The translations under genes and the position numbers were made by a program. Shown piece after piece: positions 50,353-59,078 of a DNA stretch of 64,000 nt (positions within the stretch are counted from its first letter, which is position 1; every line of letters starts with the position of its first letter). The stretch is from Candidatus Iainarchaeum sp. Its GTDB lineage: Archaea; Iainarchaeota; Iainarchaeia; Iainarchaeales; SKW153. The DNA lies in contig JAOAJD010000001.1 of assembly GCA_026414365.1 (NCBI GenBank), positions 231,687 through 295,686 on the forward strand, in the 5' to 3' direction. The notes beneath the pieces are model-generated. The model did not search any database, had not been told where the DNA came from, and was given only the letters and a program-made list of their open reading frames with translations.

Positions 50353-51947
50353 AACAAAGACCTTAACCTATCAGAAACTTTTTCTTTACCTATTGCCATT
50401 ATCAAAGTACCTGCTTTTGGGCCTTTTTCTTTACCTATTATAGAAAGATAAATCAATTTAAACACTTTTTGTAACTCTAAACTATGCTTTTTAGCAATCT
50501 CATATATTAAAGTTTGAACTTCATCAGCATTATTACAATTTTCCATTAAATCAGATATTTCTTTTATTGCTTCTTTTGTTTTTTCGTCTAAATTTAATTT
50601 ACTTTTATCCGGAACATCAACAAAAGAAATTTTATAAGATTCTGGAGCGTAATTGACCAACCAATTATTTGCTCTTTGTAAAATTTCAAAAATTAAATCT
50701 TTATCTTCTTGTGTTAATTCACCAAAAATATGTCCTGTTTGTTTTAGCACTGATACTATCTTATTAAAATCATTTTTATAATCTATTAACTGACAAAGTT
50801 GTACTGCAAAACTATAAGGCAGTTGAAAGTTAATTTTATCTCTTTGTTTCTTTATCTGTGAAAAATAATATGCTCTCTCAAGTTTTGTCTCCAATCTCTC
50901 TTTATCCTCTTTTTCTAATCCATAATACAACCTTTCTGCTCTTTCATATCTTTCCATAAGCAAAATAAAATTATTATCTGACAAACTAAATTCTATAGAA
51001 GACTGGGGTTTGTAGCTAAAATTCATAAATCTAAAAACTTCTGGCAAAGCAACTTCATTCCATTGCTTTAAACTAATTACATTTCCTTTTGAACCGGAAA
51101 TTTTTCTTCCATACAGCAAAATAAATTCTGTAGGAAATTGTATTGGTGGCTCTTTCCTAAAAACTTCTCTCATTAAAGCTCTGCCAACATCTACAGAACC
51201 ACCTTTAGAAAAATGATCTTTACCACCAGACTCAAAATCTACTTCATGAACTATCCAATGAGCAACCCAATGAACACGCCAATGCAATTTTGCATTTCCT
51301 CTATATGGTTCTACTGAATCTTCGTTACCACATTTACATTTATATAATACTTTCTCATCATTCGAATCCCAAGATACTATCTGAGTTGATAATAGACCAT
51401 TGCATTTAGAACAAACAATTTGCAGAGGTACAAAATTTTCTTCTTTAGAAGCACCTGCTACTCTCTTCCAAACGTCTACTATTTTTTTTGAATTCTCTAA
51501 AGAGAATCTTATTATATCGTCGAATTTTCCTGCTTTGTAACTTTCATATGCAGAAATAATATTAACTTCCAAACCAAATGACTCAAAAGAAGAAACTGCT
51601 TCTGAAACAAAAAAATCGGCCCAACTTTTATAACCTTCTACAGGGCTCGGAGCAAGATAACATGGTTTTTCTAAATAGTTAGGATAATCTTTCTCTTTTA
51701 TACCTAATCCTTCAGGTATTTTCCTTATACCATCAAAATCATCTATAATAAAATTTTGCCTAACTTTTAAACCTCTATCTTTTAAAACTCTATAAACAGC
51801 ATAAGGGGTAAATAATTCAGACCTTGCATTACCTATATGAAAAAACCCACTCGGTGTCCACATTCCTTGACAAACAAATTCTTTCTTATTTCTTTTTAAA
51901 ACGTCATCAGCAACTTTATCGGCCCAAAAAAACTCTTTACTTTCCAT
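50349..51947 (-). CDS. lysS: Lysyl-tRNA synthetase, class I
   Basis: The archaeal class I LysRS, a Rossmann-type enzyme unrelated to class II LysRS. The HIGH motif is HIGNARSE and the KMSKS motif is KISGSKGNV. A zinc-binding insertion shows CSKCNGLL and CKCGNE. The HWRVHWVAHWIVHEVDFESGGKDHFSKGGS region is highly typical. The length of 532 aa is normal. It may be cotranscribed with the surface-protein gene upstream (31 bp). Confidence 0.96.
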   Translation of the reverse strand: MESKEFFWADKVADDVLKRNKKEFVCQGMWTPSGFFHIGNARSELFTPYAVYRVLKDRGLKVRQNFIIDDFDGIRKIPEGLGIKEKDYPNYLEKPCYLAPSPVEGYKSWADFFVSEAVSSFESFGLEVNIISAYESYKAGKFDDIIRFSLENSKKIVDVWKRVAGASKEENFVPLQIVCSKCNGLLSTQIVSWDSNDEKVLYKCKCGNEDSVEPYRGNAKLHWRVHWVAHWIVHEVDFESGGKDHFSKGGSVDVGRALMREVFRKEPPIQFPTEFILLYGRKISGSKGNVISLKQWNEVALPEVFRFMNFSYKPQSSIEFSLSDNNFILLMERYERAERLYYGLEKEDKERLETKLERAYYFSQIKKQRDKINFQLPYSFAVQLCQLIDYKNDFNKIVSVLKQTGHIFGELTQEDKDLIFEILQRANNWLVNYAPESYKISFVDVPDKSKLNLDEKTKEAIKEISDLMENCNNADEVQTLIYEIAKKHSLELQKVFKLIYLSIIGKEKGPKAGTLIMAIGKEKVSDRLRSLL

Positions 51948-51977
51948 ATCACAGATACCTCTTAATCAGATTGGTCT

Positions 51978-52030
51978 TCTATTTTTCTTTTCTCTTTTGT
52001 GTGTATTTTTCTTTTCTCTTTTGTGTGATT
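51978..52030 (-). repeat. 24-bp tandem duplication at the 3' end of the surface-protein gene
   Basis: The unit TTTTTCTTTTCTCTTTTGTG occurs twice in a row with a period of 24 bp, duplicating the eight residues Y/I-T-Q-K-R-K-E-K at the cytoplasmic C-terminus. The copies are almost identical at the DNA level, so the duplication is probably recent. Confidence 0.8.
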
Positions 52031-53526
52031 TCTCTCTTGACATTATAATAATAAATAAATAAAATTATACCTACAACAAAAATTGTAAAAAGTGTTGGAG
52101 CTATATATGTGCTTATATTAAAAAAATCTAAATTTTTTAGATATGTTGAGTTATCGTCATAAATTATAGGTGGGACGATAAATCTTTCTTGTAAATTACC
52201 TAATACAGTAAGATCTTGCTCGGTTGGATAATTTAAAACGTAGAAAGCATAAAAATAATTTGAATCTTCATAAATAAATTGTAAAGGAACAATAAACGGA
52301 TCTTCTGTTATTGGTTTTTCCTTTGGTTTACCTAATCTGTTGATAATTTCCTTCGGTATATATTCATACCCATAGACATTCTCAACAACATGCTTTTTAA
52401 CTCTTATCTCGAAAACAGTGATATAATTAATATTATTATTTAACTTTACGGCAGCAAAATAAAAAAATCTTTCTGGCAGATACTTATCAAAAAAAGATTC
52501 TGCTTCGGCTATTTGCTTTTCATTTAGATAACTTTTTAGATTTTTACTAAAAAGAGACTTATCTGATAAAATAGGCGTGGGTTTACTTAAATATTCTACA
52601 TAAAAGGAATCTTTTAAGTTATTTAAATCAGTTAGCAATTTTTTTAAGTTAAGAACTGCATTTCTATATTGCCCAGTAACAATGTATTTTATTGAGCTCG
52701 AGTATAGTTCTTCACTTTGTCTTACAAAATCTTCTAAACTCAAAACATCCATACCATATTGCTTAGCGATAAGCAAATCCTTCTTTAGCTGAATTATTTT
52801 TTCCTCTACAACTTTGGCCAAAAATTCAGCATTTTCTATATTTTCTTTTTTATCCAATATTGAAAAACTTAAAGATGCCTCTGCCTTGTTATTTTGATTA
52901 TCATAAGCAAATACAGTTACTGTATAAGATCCTGGGGCATACTTAGACAAATTTAAATCGTAATAGTAAACAGAATCTTCTTTTTGCAAAGGATTTAATT
53001 CTTCTTTAAAATATTTATTATTTATAAAAAATTTAACATCTTTTACACCTGAGTACTTATCAAATACTTCTGCAGAGATTCTGAAAAGGTTAGTATTAAT
53101 ATCTGTATTTTTGTTAACAAAGTTTATGATAGGTTTTGTTCTATCTAATAAGAAACTTTTTTCGACAAAACAAACGTTGTCTAAATAATCTTTAAATTTT
53201 AGTTTAATTGTATAGTTGCCATCATCGTTTCCTTCAACAGAGAAAGAATATTCTAAACTGTTTTTATCATGTTCACTATAACCTCTACCAAATGCACTGT
53301 TGGGTTCTTCAACTGAAACATAAATCTCCTTAAATTTGTGATCCAAGTCACTAACAACAATATTTATCAACTCTCTGTTACTATCATAAGAAACTAGAAA
53401 ATCAAATTTAAAGTTACAATCTGTGTTTTGATCACTAATTATTATATTACCATAAATAGTTGGGGATTTAACAAAAAAACAAAAGATAAACAAAAACAAA
53501 ACAAAAAAATACTTTTTAGCAAACAT
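51979..53526 (-). CDS. Membrane-anchored surface protein with Ig-like domains
   Basis: A 515-aa protein of unknown function. The signal peptide spans about 1-27. The ectodomain contains Ig-like repeats (TKPIINFVNKNTDI ... ISAEVFDKYSGVKDVKFFINNKYF ... SYTVTVFAYDNQNNKAEASLSF), a helical segment and a further domain. A transmembrane helix lies near 475-495. The short cytoplasmic tail ends in TQKRKEKYTQKRKEK, a duplication encoded by a 24-bp tandem repeat. A role in the envelope is likely. Confidence 0.65.
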   Translation of the reverse strand: MFAKKYFFVLFLFIFCFFVKSPTIYGNIIISDQNTDCNFKFDFLVSYDSNRELINIVVSDLDHKFKEIYVSVEEPNSAFGRGYSEHDKNSLEYSFSVEGNDDGNYTIKLKFKDYLDNVCFVEKSFLLDRTKPIINFVNKNTDINTNLFRISAEVFDKYSGVKDVKFFINNKYFKEELNPLQKEDSVYYYDLNLSKYAPGSYTVTVFAYDNQNNKAEASLSFSILDKKENIENAEFLAKVVEEKIIQLKKDLLIAKQYGMDVLSLEDFVRQSEELYSSSIKYIVTGQYRNAVLNLKKLLTDLNNLKDSFYVEYLSKPTPILSDKSLFSKNLKSYLNEKQIAEAESFFDKYLPERFFYFAAVKLNNNINYITVFEIRVKKHVVENVYGYEYIPKEIINRLGKPKEKPITEDPFIVPLQFIYEDSNYFYAFYVLNYPTEQDLTVLGNLQERFIVPPIIYDDNSTYLKNLDFFNISTYIAPTLFTIFVVGIILFIYYYNVKREITQKRKEKYTQKRKEK

Positions 53527-53612
53527 TAAAACACCAAATGCATTAAAAAATACAAGTTACAAATTTTCTCTTTCTTTATAAAATAATAAAAATATTCTTA
53601 TTTAATTTTAAT

Positions 53613-53696
53613 TGCAACCGCCGGGATTTGAACCCGGGTCGGGAGCTTTCTTCTTAGAAATGGAAGGCTCCTATGCTGCCACTACACCACGGTTGC
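53613..53696 (-). tRNA. tRNA-Gly (TCC) with 13-nt intron
   Basis: The acceptor stem GCAACCG pairs with CGGTTGC, discriminator A. The D-arm is GTGTAGTGGCAGCAT, the anticodon stem GGAGC/GCTCC and the T-arm CCGGG-TTCAAAT-CCCGG. The loop contains an insert at 53648-53660. CTTC pairs with GAAG, and 3-nt bulges CAT and AAA place the cuts after position 37, giving loop CTTCCAA with anticodon TCC. Only six bases remain inside the helix, so the second bulge-helix is relaxed. Confidence 0.92.
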
Positions 53697-53832
53697 TTAA
53701 ACTGCCTTTATCTAAAAAAGAATTTTATATAGAATAATTGGATAAAAAAGTTTTAAAAGAAGAGATTTTGGAAAGTATATGATAAAGAAACTTTAGAATC
53801 TTTTATAAAAAATAATTCTACAATAGTTAAAT

Positions 53833-54462
53833 ATGGAAAGGGGTTTTTTTGTAGTAGTAGATGGCATAGATGGTTGTGGAAAAAGCACTGTGATAAAAGG
53901 AATAAAAGATTTCTTAATATCTTTAGGAATAAACAGAAATAAAATTTTTATAACTAAAGAACCTTCAAATTCAATATTTGGACATAAAATAAAAGAAATC
54001 TTAAGAAAGCAGAAAAATGAATATCAAAACAAAGAGTTAATAACAGAACTCTATTTGAAAGACAGAAAAGAACATGTTAAGAAAGAGATATTACCAGCCT
54101 TAAAAGATTCTAAGATAGTTCTCTGTGATAGATATATATATAGTACAATTGCATATCAGTCCGCTCAAGGAATGAGCATGGAAGAACTCATAAAACAAAA
54201 TGAAGAATTTACTAAACCAAACGTTGTAATAATCCTAGATATTGATCCTAAAGATGCAATAAAAAGGATAAATTTAGATAAAAATAGAGACAAAAAAGAA
54301 CTTTTTGAAAAAGAAGAGTTCTTGAAAAAAGTTAGAGAAAATTTTCTAAAGTTAAAAGCGCTAATGGAAGATGAAAATATTATAATAATCGATGGTTCTA
54401 AACCAAAAGAAGATGTTATAAAAGAAGTTAAAAATATTTTAGAAAAAAGCTTGTTAGAATAA
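53833..54462 (+). CDS. tmk: Thymidylate kinase
   Basis: Phosphorylates dTMP to dTDP. The P-loop is DGIDGCGKST near residue 10. DR-Y motif LCDRYIYSTIAYQSAQG and the lid region with NLDKNRDKKELFEKEEFLKKVRENF are typical. Cys replaces the usual Ser in the P-loop (GCGKST), which is tolerated in the family. The length of 209 aa is normal. It stands between tRNA-Gly and a membrane-protein gene. Confidence 0.93.
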   Translation: MERGFFVVVDGIDGCGKSTVIKGIKDFLISLGINRNKIFITKEPSNSIFGHKIKEILRKQKNEYQNKELITELYLKDRKEHVKKEILPALKDSKIVLCDRYIYSTIAYQSAQGMSMEELIKQNEEFTKPNVVIILDIDPKDAIKRINLDKNRDKKELFEKEEFLKKVRENFLKLKALMEDENIIIIDGSKPKEDVIKEVKNILEKSLLE

Positions 54463-54538
54463 ATCAACATGAAAACTTAAAAAAATTAAAAGAACATGTT
54501 AAACAAAAATTTAAAAATGTAAACATGATAACATTAAT

Positions 54539-55576
54539 ATGCCAAAAGAGAAGAAAAGTAAGGCTTCAAAAAAAATAGAAATACAAAAAACAAAAAAGAA
54601 AGAAGATGTTGTCATAAAACAAGAGCAACGATATGAACAAGCTAAAGAAAAAAGTATAGAAACTGAAGAAAAAAATGATTTTATCAATCCGTTAATTGAA
54701 GCTTACAAAAAGAGTTTCAATATCTATGCAATTATTTATATTTTAATTATAGTTATTGCATTTGGTTTTATTAGTTTTATTATTGCTTACATATCTAATA
54801 TAATATCTAACCCACTTATAAAAGGTTCGATATCAGAGAAAATTACCTATGGGGCAATTATTTTGATTGTGCTTATTTACTTAGTAAGATATTTGATTGA
54901 CATATTTATTACTAGTATATCTCAAGGCTCTTTATTATTAGTTGCAAAATCTATAATGGAAAACAAAAAGGTAAGTATAGAAGAAGCTATAAAAAATAGT
55001 TGGGGAAAAAAATACACTTTGTTTTTAGTATATCTTTTTGAGAATTTTTTAATCTTTCTAATTTTTTTATTAATATTAACAATAGTTATGTCAATTTTTG
55101 CTATTGATTTTTATGGGAAAATAGGAGTTATTAAAGACGTTAGTATAGAAAATTTAATAAGTCTTGTACTGAACAATATTGATCTATTATTAAAATTTAT
55201 TATTTTCTTGTTAACTGCCCTCCTGATAAGCTCAATCATCATCTTCTTGTTAAGCCCAATAATATGGCTTCTATTACCCATTGCGGTATATGAAAATCTA
55301 AATGTAAAAGAAACTATATTAGAAGCAATAAGAAGAGGGAAAGAAAAATACTTATCAAAACTAATATATATCTTCATTTATTATATTATTGCATATCTGC
55401 CTATAATTTTAGCAATGGTTTTTTTAATTTTGGGCCTTGCTAATTATAAAAGCATAATTATGTTTATTTTACTTACTTCTAGTGCTGCACTATTATTAGT
55501 AGGACTAATTCTAATTCTTATATTCACACCTTTGGCAAAATATAATTTTTATAAGCTCGATAAGAAAGTACATTAG
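54539..55576 (+). CDS. Six-helix membrane protein with charged N-terminal tail
   Basis: A 345-aa protein with a Lys/Glu-rich cytoplasmic tail of about 50 residues and six hydrophobic helices. The start of the membrane part (NPLIEAYKKSFNIYAIIYILII) and the block LPIAVYENLNVKETILEAIRRGKEKYLSKLIYIFI match the next gene's TSLFEDINIAEVITKAFSLGFKDLLKNAAYII in layout. The two are therefore likely paralogues. No function is known. Confidence 0.6.
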   Translation: MPKEKKSKASKKIEIQKTKKKEDVVIKQEQRYEQAKEKSIETEEKNDFINPLIEAYKKSFNIYAIIYILIIVIAFGFISFIIAYISNIISNPLIKGSISEKITYGAIILIVLIYLVRYLIDIFITSISQGSLLLVAKSIMENKKVSIEEAIKNSWGKKYTLFLVYLFENFLIFLIFLLILTIVMSIFAIDFYGKIGVIKDVSIENLISLVLNNIDLLLKFIIFLLTALLISSIIIFLLSPIIWLLLPIAVYENLNVKETILEAIRRGKEKYLSKLIYIFIYYIIAYLPIILAMVFLILGLANYKSIIMFILLTSSAALLLVGLILILIFTPLAKYNFYKLDKKVH

Positions 55577-55710
55577 TATGCATAATATTTTTCTTTATCC
55601 TATTTATAAGATAATTTAAACGATTTTTCAATCAAAAAATAATAAAAAACAGAAATCTTTAAATATACCTTATTATTTATCTAACATAAGAGTTCTTCAT
55701 TAGTGGTTAA

Positions 55711-56463
55711 ATGAAAGAAATTACGGAAATATTAGTTGAATCTTATAAAAAAAGCTTATCTCCTATTAATATAATAAAGGTAGTAGGGATATTTGCAATT
55801 ATTTATCTAATAAGTATTGTGCTTGCTCTTGTGCCAATTGTAGGTCCTATACTTTCGCTTTTAACAATGTTCTTCGGTATTGCAGTGACGTATATTGTTG
55901 GTGCAAATATTGCATATGAAAAAAACAAGTTTGAAATAAATAGAGCTGTGCAAAGATATGTAACTTTTGTTTTAGCAAATTTGTTTTTAGCAATAATTAG
56001 TGCTGTAATTGCAATAATTTTGATTTTAGCTGGCATAGGCACAATAATAGGATCTGTTGCAACATTTGGTTTCACTACTCAAACACTACAATCTCTAATT
56101 TTGCCATTAATAGTAGTATTTATTATAGCTTTGATAATCTCTGTTGTTATAACACCAATAGCTTGGCTTCTAGCGACTTTGTCTTTATTTGAAGATATCA
56201 ATATTGCAGAGGTAATAACTAAAGCATTTTCTCTAGGCTTTAAAGACCTTCTCAAAAATGCAGCTTATATAATAGGTACTGGATTGCTTACATTAATACC
56301 AGGTGTATTAATAGGCATAATTATCTTTTTAGGCATACAAAACTTCCTTTTGCTTATTATAGGAATGATTCTTTTGATAATATGGATACTACAAGCAACA
56401 ACCTTCAACATTATTGCTACAGTAAACTTTTACAGATACAAGATAGAAAGTGCAAAAAAATAA
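55711..56463 (+). CDS. Six-helix membrane protein, paralogue of the preceding gene
   Basis: A 250-aa polytopic protein with MKEITEILVESYKKSLSPIN at the N-terminus and six helices, rich in Ile, Leu and Gly. It resembles its neighbour at 54539 and the gene at 40902. A TATA-like box (TTAAATATACC) lies about 50 nt upstream, so it has its own promoter. No motif indicates transport or catalysis. Confidence 0.6.
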   Translation: MKEITEILVESYKKSLSPINIIKVVGIFAIIYLISIVLALVPIVGPILSLLTMFFGIAVTYIVGANIAYEKNKFEINRAVQRYVTFVLANLFLAIISAVIAIILILAGIGTIIGSVATFGFTTQTLQSLILPLIVVFIIALIISVVITPIAWLLATLSLFEDINIAEVITKAFSLGFKDLLKNAAYIIGTGLLTLIPGVLIGIIIFLGIQNFLLLIIGMILLIIWILQATTFNIIATVNFYRYKIESAKK

Positions 56464-56897
56464 TTACCTCTAATATTTTTATTTTATAAAAAAAAGACAA
56501 ATAGTTGATAAATGCCAAAAAGACTGCTTTTTTACCAATATATTCGGTAGAAGATTTACTCTGATAAATTAAACAAACAAAAACTAAATAATAATAGAAC
56601 AAAAAGATGCTGACAAGTAAAATAAATAAAATAACATAAAAAAATATCCTGAAACAACAAAAAATTTATAAAAAAATTAGTAACAAACATAGAAGAATAG
56701 TATTTAGAGGGATGAGAAATAATAAAACTTTAAAATTTAATTAAAAATTTAGAGAAGCAAACATAAAAGGAAAAAATAGAAAAATATAAACAATTAATGG
56801 AGAAGACGAAAAAGAATTTAGGGAAGTATTAGAAAAAAAATACTAAAAAGTATTAGTTATGGTTATATTAGTTTTCTAATCTTAATTAAATGAGAAA
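56464..56897. other. 434-bp gene-free region with a possible gene remnant
   Basis: No credible ORF is seen. The part nearest srp54 holds ATTAG-TTTT-CTAAT (56867-56880), a small palindrome 18 nt before the SRP54 start. In the middle, a 19-codon stretch resembles part of the methylthiotransferase gene (see the separate entry). The rest is A-rich with stops in every frame. It looks like decayed coding sequence, but most of it cannot be matched to anything. Confidence 0.45.
56790..56846 (+). pseudogene. Possible remnant of a MiaB-like methylthiotransferase gene
   Basis: The frame reads T-I-N-GEDEKEFREVLEKKY before a stop. GEDEKEFRE is identical to the segment in the intact methylthiotransferase at 40.5 kb (FPGEDEKEFRETLDLLY). 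Over about 35 bases there are roughly seven differences, and most fall at third codon positions. That pattern suggests descent from a translated copy, not recent duplication. Flanking sequence has no further similarity that I can see, so chance remains possible. Confidence 0.3.
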
Positions 56898-58235
56898 ATG
56901 TCTTTTGGAGAGAAAATAAGATCTGCAATAGAAAAATTAAAAGGCAAAATATTTGTAGATGATGCTGCTATAAAAGAGATGGTAAGAGAAATACAAAAAG
57001 CACTTATCTCTGCAGATGTAGAAATAAATTTAGTTTATGATATAAGTAAAAAAATAGAAGAAATGTCTAAAAAAGAGCCTCCAAAAGGGCTCACAAAAAA
57101 AGAATATATTATAAAAAATACATATGACCTATTAGTTGAGCTATTAGGCGGAAATTATACTTTGCCAGAAAATACTAAAAGAATTCTTTTAATTGGTTTG
57201 TATGGCTCAGGAAAAACGACTACTACTGCAAAATTGGCAAAATGGTTTTCTAAAAGAGGAAAAAAAGTTTTATTAGTTTCAGCTGATACTGCTAGGCCCG
57301 CTGCCTATGAACAATTAAAACAACTGGCTGAGAAAATAAATGTTGCATTTTATGGTGACAAGGAACAAAAAGATTCATCAAAAATCGCAAAGCAAGCTTA
57401 TTTAGAAAGTGAAAAATACGATGTAACAATATTAGATTCTGCTGGGAGAAGTGCATTAGATGATGATTTAGCAGAAGAAATAAAAAAAATAAGCGAAAAC
57501 TTTAAACCTGTTTGTAAATGGCTTGTGATGAGTGCTGATTTGGGACAAATTGCAAAAAAACAAGCATCTGCTTTTCATGAAATTGTGGGAATAGATGGAG
57601 TAATCATAACAAAAACAGATGGTTCTGCCAAAGGTGGTGGAGCTTTAGCAGCCTGTCATGCAACAAATGCAAAAGTTTATTTTATAGGTACGGGAGAAAA
57701 AATAGATGATATTCAAGAATTTGATGCTCAAAGATATCTAAGCAGAGTTTTGGGTTATGGAGACTTAAAAGCTTTAATAGAAAAAGCAGAAGAGATAAAA
57801 GATGAAATAAATATAGAAGAAATTGATGTAAAAGAGTTCAATCTCGAAACTTTTTATAAACAACTAAAAGCTGCAAGAAAGATAGGACCTCTTGGAAAAG
57901 TTTTAGAGATGGTTGGTTTATCTCAACAAATTCCAAAAGAATTAGTAGAAGTTAGTGAAGAAAAATTGAACAAGTTTGGTTATATAATAGATTCAATGAC
58001 AAAGGCTGAGAGAAAAAATCCTGATATACTAAATAAAAGTAGAATACAAAGAATTGCAAAAGGTTCTGGTACAACAGAAGCTGAAGTTAGGGAACTAATA
58101 AAACAATACAAGATGATGGAAAAGATGTTTGATAAATTTAAAAGATTCAATGAAAAATCATTAAGACCAGAAAAACTTGATGATATTATGAAAAAATTTG
58201 GCCTTATGAAAAGAAAAAAATTAAAGATAAGATAA
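56898..58235 (+). CDS. srp54: Signal recognition particle protein SRP54
   Basis: The SRP GTPase that binds signal sequences as they leave the ribosome. The N-domain begins MSFGEKIRSAIEKLKGK. The G-domain has GLYGSGKTTTTAKLAKWF, DTARPAAYEQLKQLAEK, DSAGRSALDDDL and TKTDGSAKGGGAL. The M-domain (about 300-445) has DFNLETFYKQL-like FNLETFYKQLKAARKIGPLGKVLEMVG and SRIQRIAKGSGTTEAEVRELIKQYKMMEKM. The length of 445 aa is normal. Its receptor FtsY is encoded at 42.2 kb. Confidence 0.96.
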   Translation: MSFGEKIRSAIEKLKGKIFVDDAAIKEMVREIQKALISADVEINLVYDISKKIEEMSKKEPPKGLTKKEYIIKNTYDLLVELLGGNYTLPENTKRILLIGLYGSGKTTTTAKLAKWFSKRGKKVLLVSADTARPAAYEQLKQLAEKINVAFYGDKEQKDSSKIAKQAYLESEKYDVTILDSAGRSALDDDLAEEIKKISENFKPVCKWLVMSADLGQIAKKQASAFHEIVGIDGVIITKTDGSAKGGGALAACHATNAKVYFIGTGEKIDDIQEFDAQRYLSRVLGYGDLKALIEKAEEIKDEINIEEIDVKEFNLETFYKQLKAARKIGPLGKVLEMVGLSQQIPKELVEVSEEKLNKFGYIIDSMTKAERKNPDILNKSRIQRIAKGSGTTEAEVRELIKQYKMMEKMFDKFKRFNEKSLRPEKLDDIMKKFGLMKRKKLKIR

Positions 58236-58247
58236 TTGGGGTTTAAA

Positions 58248-59078
58248 ATGTTCGAATCTATAAGAATTTTTTTATTAATCGTAACGACTGCATTAGCAAG
58301 CTATTTTGATCTGAAAAAAAGAGAGATTCCTGATGAGGTGAATTTTGCAGCAATAATTGTAGGTGCTTTATTATGTATTATTGAACAGAAATATATTGCC
58401 TTTTTGTTAGCAATATTCATCTTTTTAGTTGGATATGTTATATATCTTAGCGGCAAGATTGGAGGTGGAGATATAAAACTCTTTGTTGCAATATCTTTAT
58501 TATTGCCATTACACAAAAACAGAATTTTAATTCTAGATCTATTACTTATTGGATCAATAATTGCATTATTTGTAATTTCAGCATATTACTCTTTAAAGTA
58601 CATTATGAAAGGTGTAAATTTAAATGATATTAAAAAGAATATGTTAAATGCCATGCTTTTCCTGATGTTGGTTGTAATATATTCTCTGCTGCTAATTTTT
58701 ATTATTGATATTAATTTTATCTACATAATATCGATTTTAATCATAGGTTTATTTTGTTTCTTATTTATTTTGTTTGAACATGGCATAAAAAAGGAATTTT
58801 TCTTAAAGAAAGTTAAACTAGATGAATTAGAAGAAGATGAAGTTGTTGCCTATGAATTTTTAGACAAAAAAGTAAAAGATGTGATTTATAAAAATAAATT
58901 TATAGCAAAGGGTATCTTAACAGACGAAGAAATCAAAAAACTTAAAGAAGCAAGAATAAAAGAAATTCTAGTGTATAAAAATATGCCCCCCTTTGCACCA
59001 TTCATTTTCTTAGCTGTTATCTTTGTCTTTTTATTCCCTGAATACACAAATATGATAAAAATGATTGTGGGAATATGA
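58248..59078 (+). CDS. Second A24 prepilin peptidase
   Basis: An aspartic prepilin peptidase of about 276 aa. The catalytic Asp motifs are SYFDLKKREIPDEVN (near residue 18) and GGGDIKLFVAI (near residue 70). There are six or more helices and a soluble insertion (KKVKLDELEEDEVVAYEF) before the last one, shorter than in the 13.6-kb peptidase. I chose the ATG at 58248 over the TTG at 58236. It lies directly after srp54 and before ribD, with no pilin nearby. Its likely substrates are among the 15 pilin-like proteins elsewhere. Confidence 0.9.
   Translation: MFESIRIFLLIVTTALASYFDLKKREIPDEVNFAAIIVGALLCIIEQKYIAFLLAIFIFLVGYVIYLSGKIGGGDIKLFVAISLLLPLHKNRILILDLLLIGSIIALFVISAYYSLKYIMKGVNLNDIKKNMLNAMLFLMLVVIYSLLLIFIIDINFIYIISILIIGLFCFLFILFEHGIKKEFFLKKVKLDELEEDEVVAYEFLDKKVKDVIYKNKFIAKGILTDEEIKKLKEARIKEILVYKNMPPFAPFIFLAVIFVFLFPEYTNMIKMIVGI

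Noticed and set aside
53745-53832. Protein-like frame (DKETLESFIKNNSTIVKYG) just before tmk
   Set aside because: It has no start codon or ribosome site, runs into the tmk start in another frame and soon ends. Too short to call a gene or remnant.
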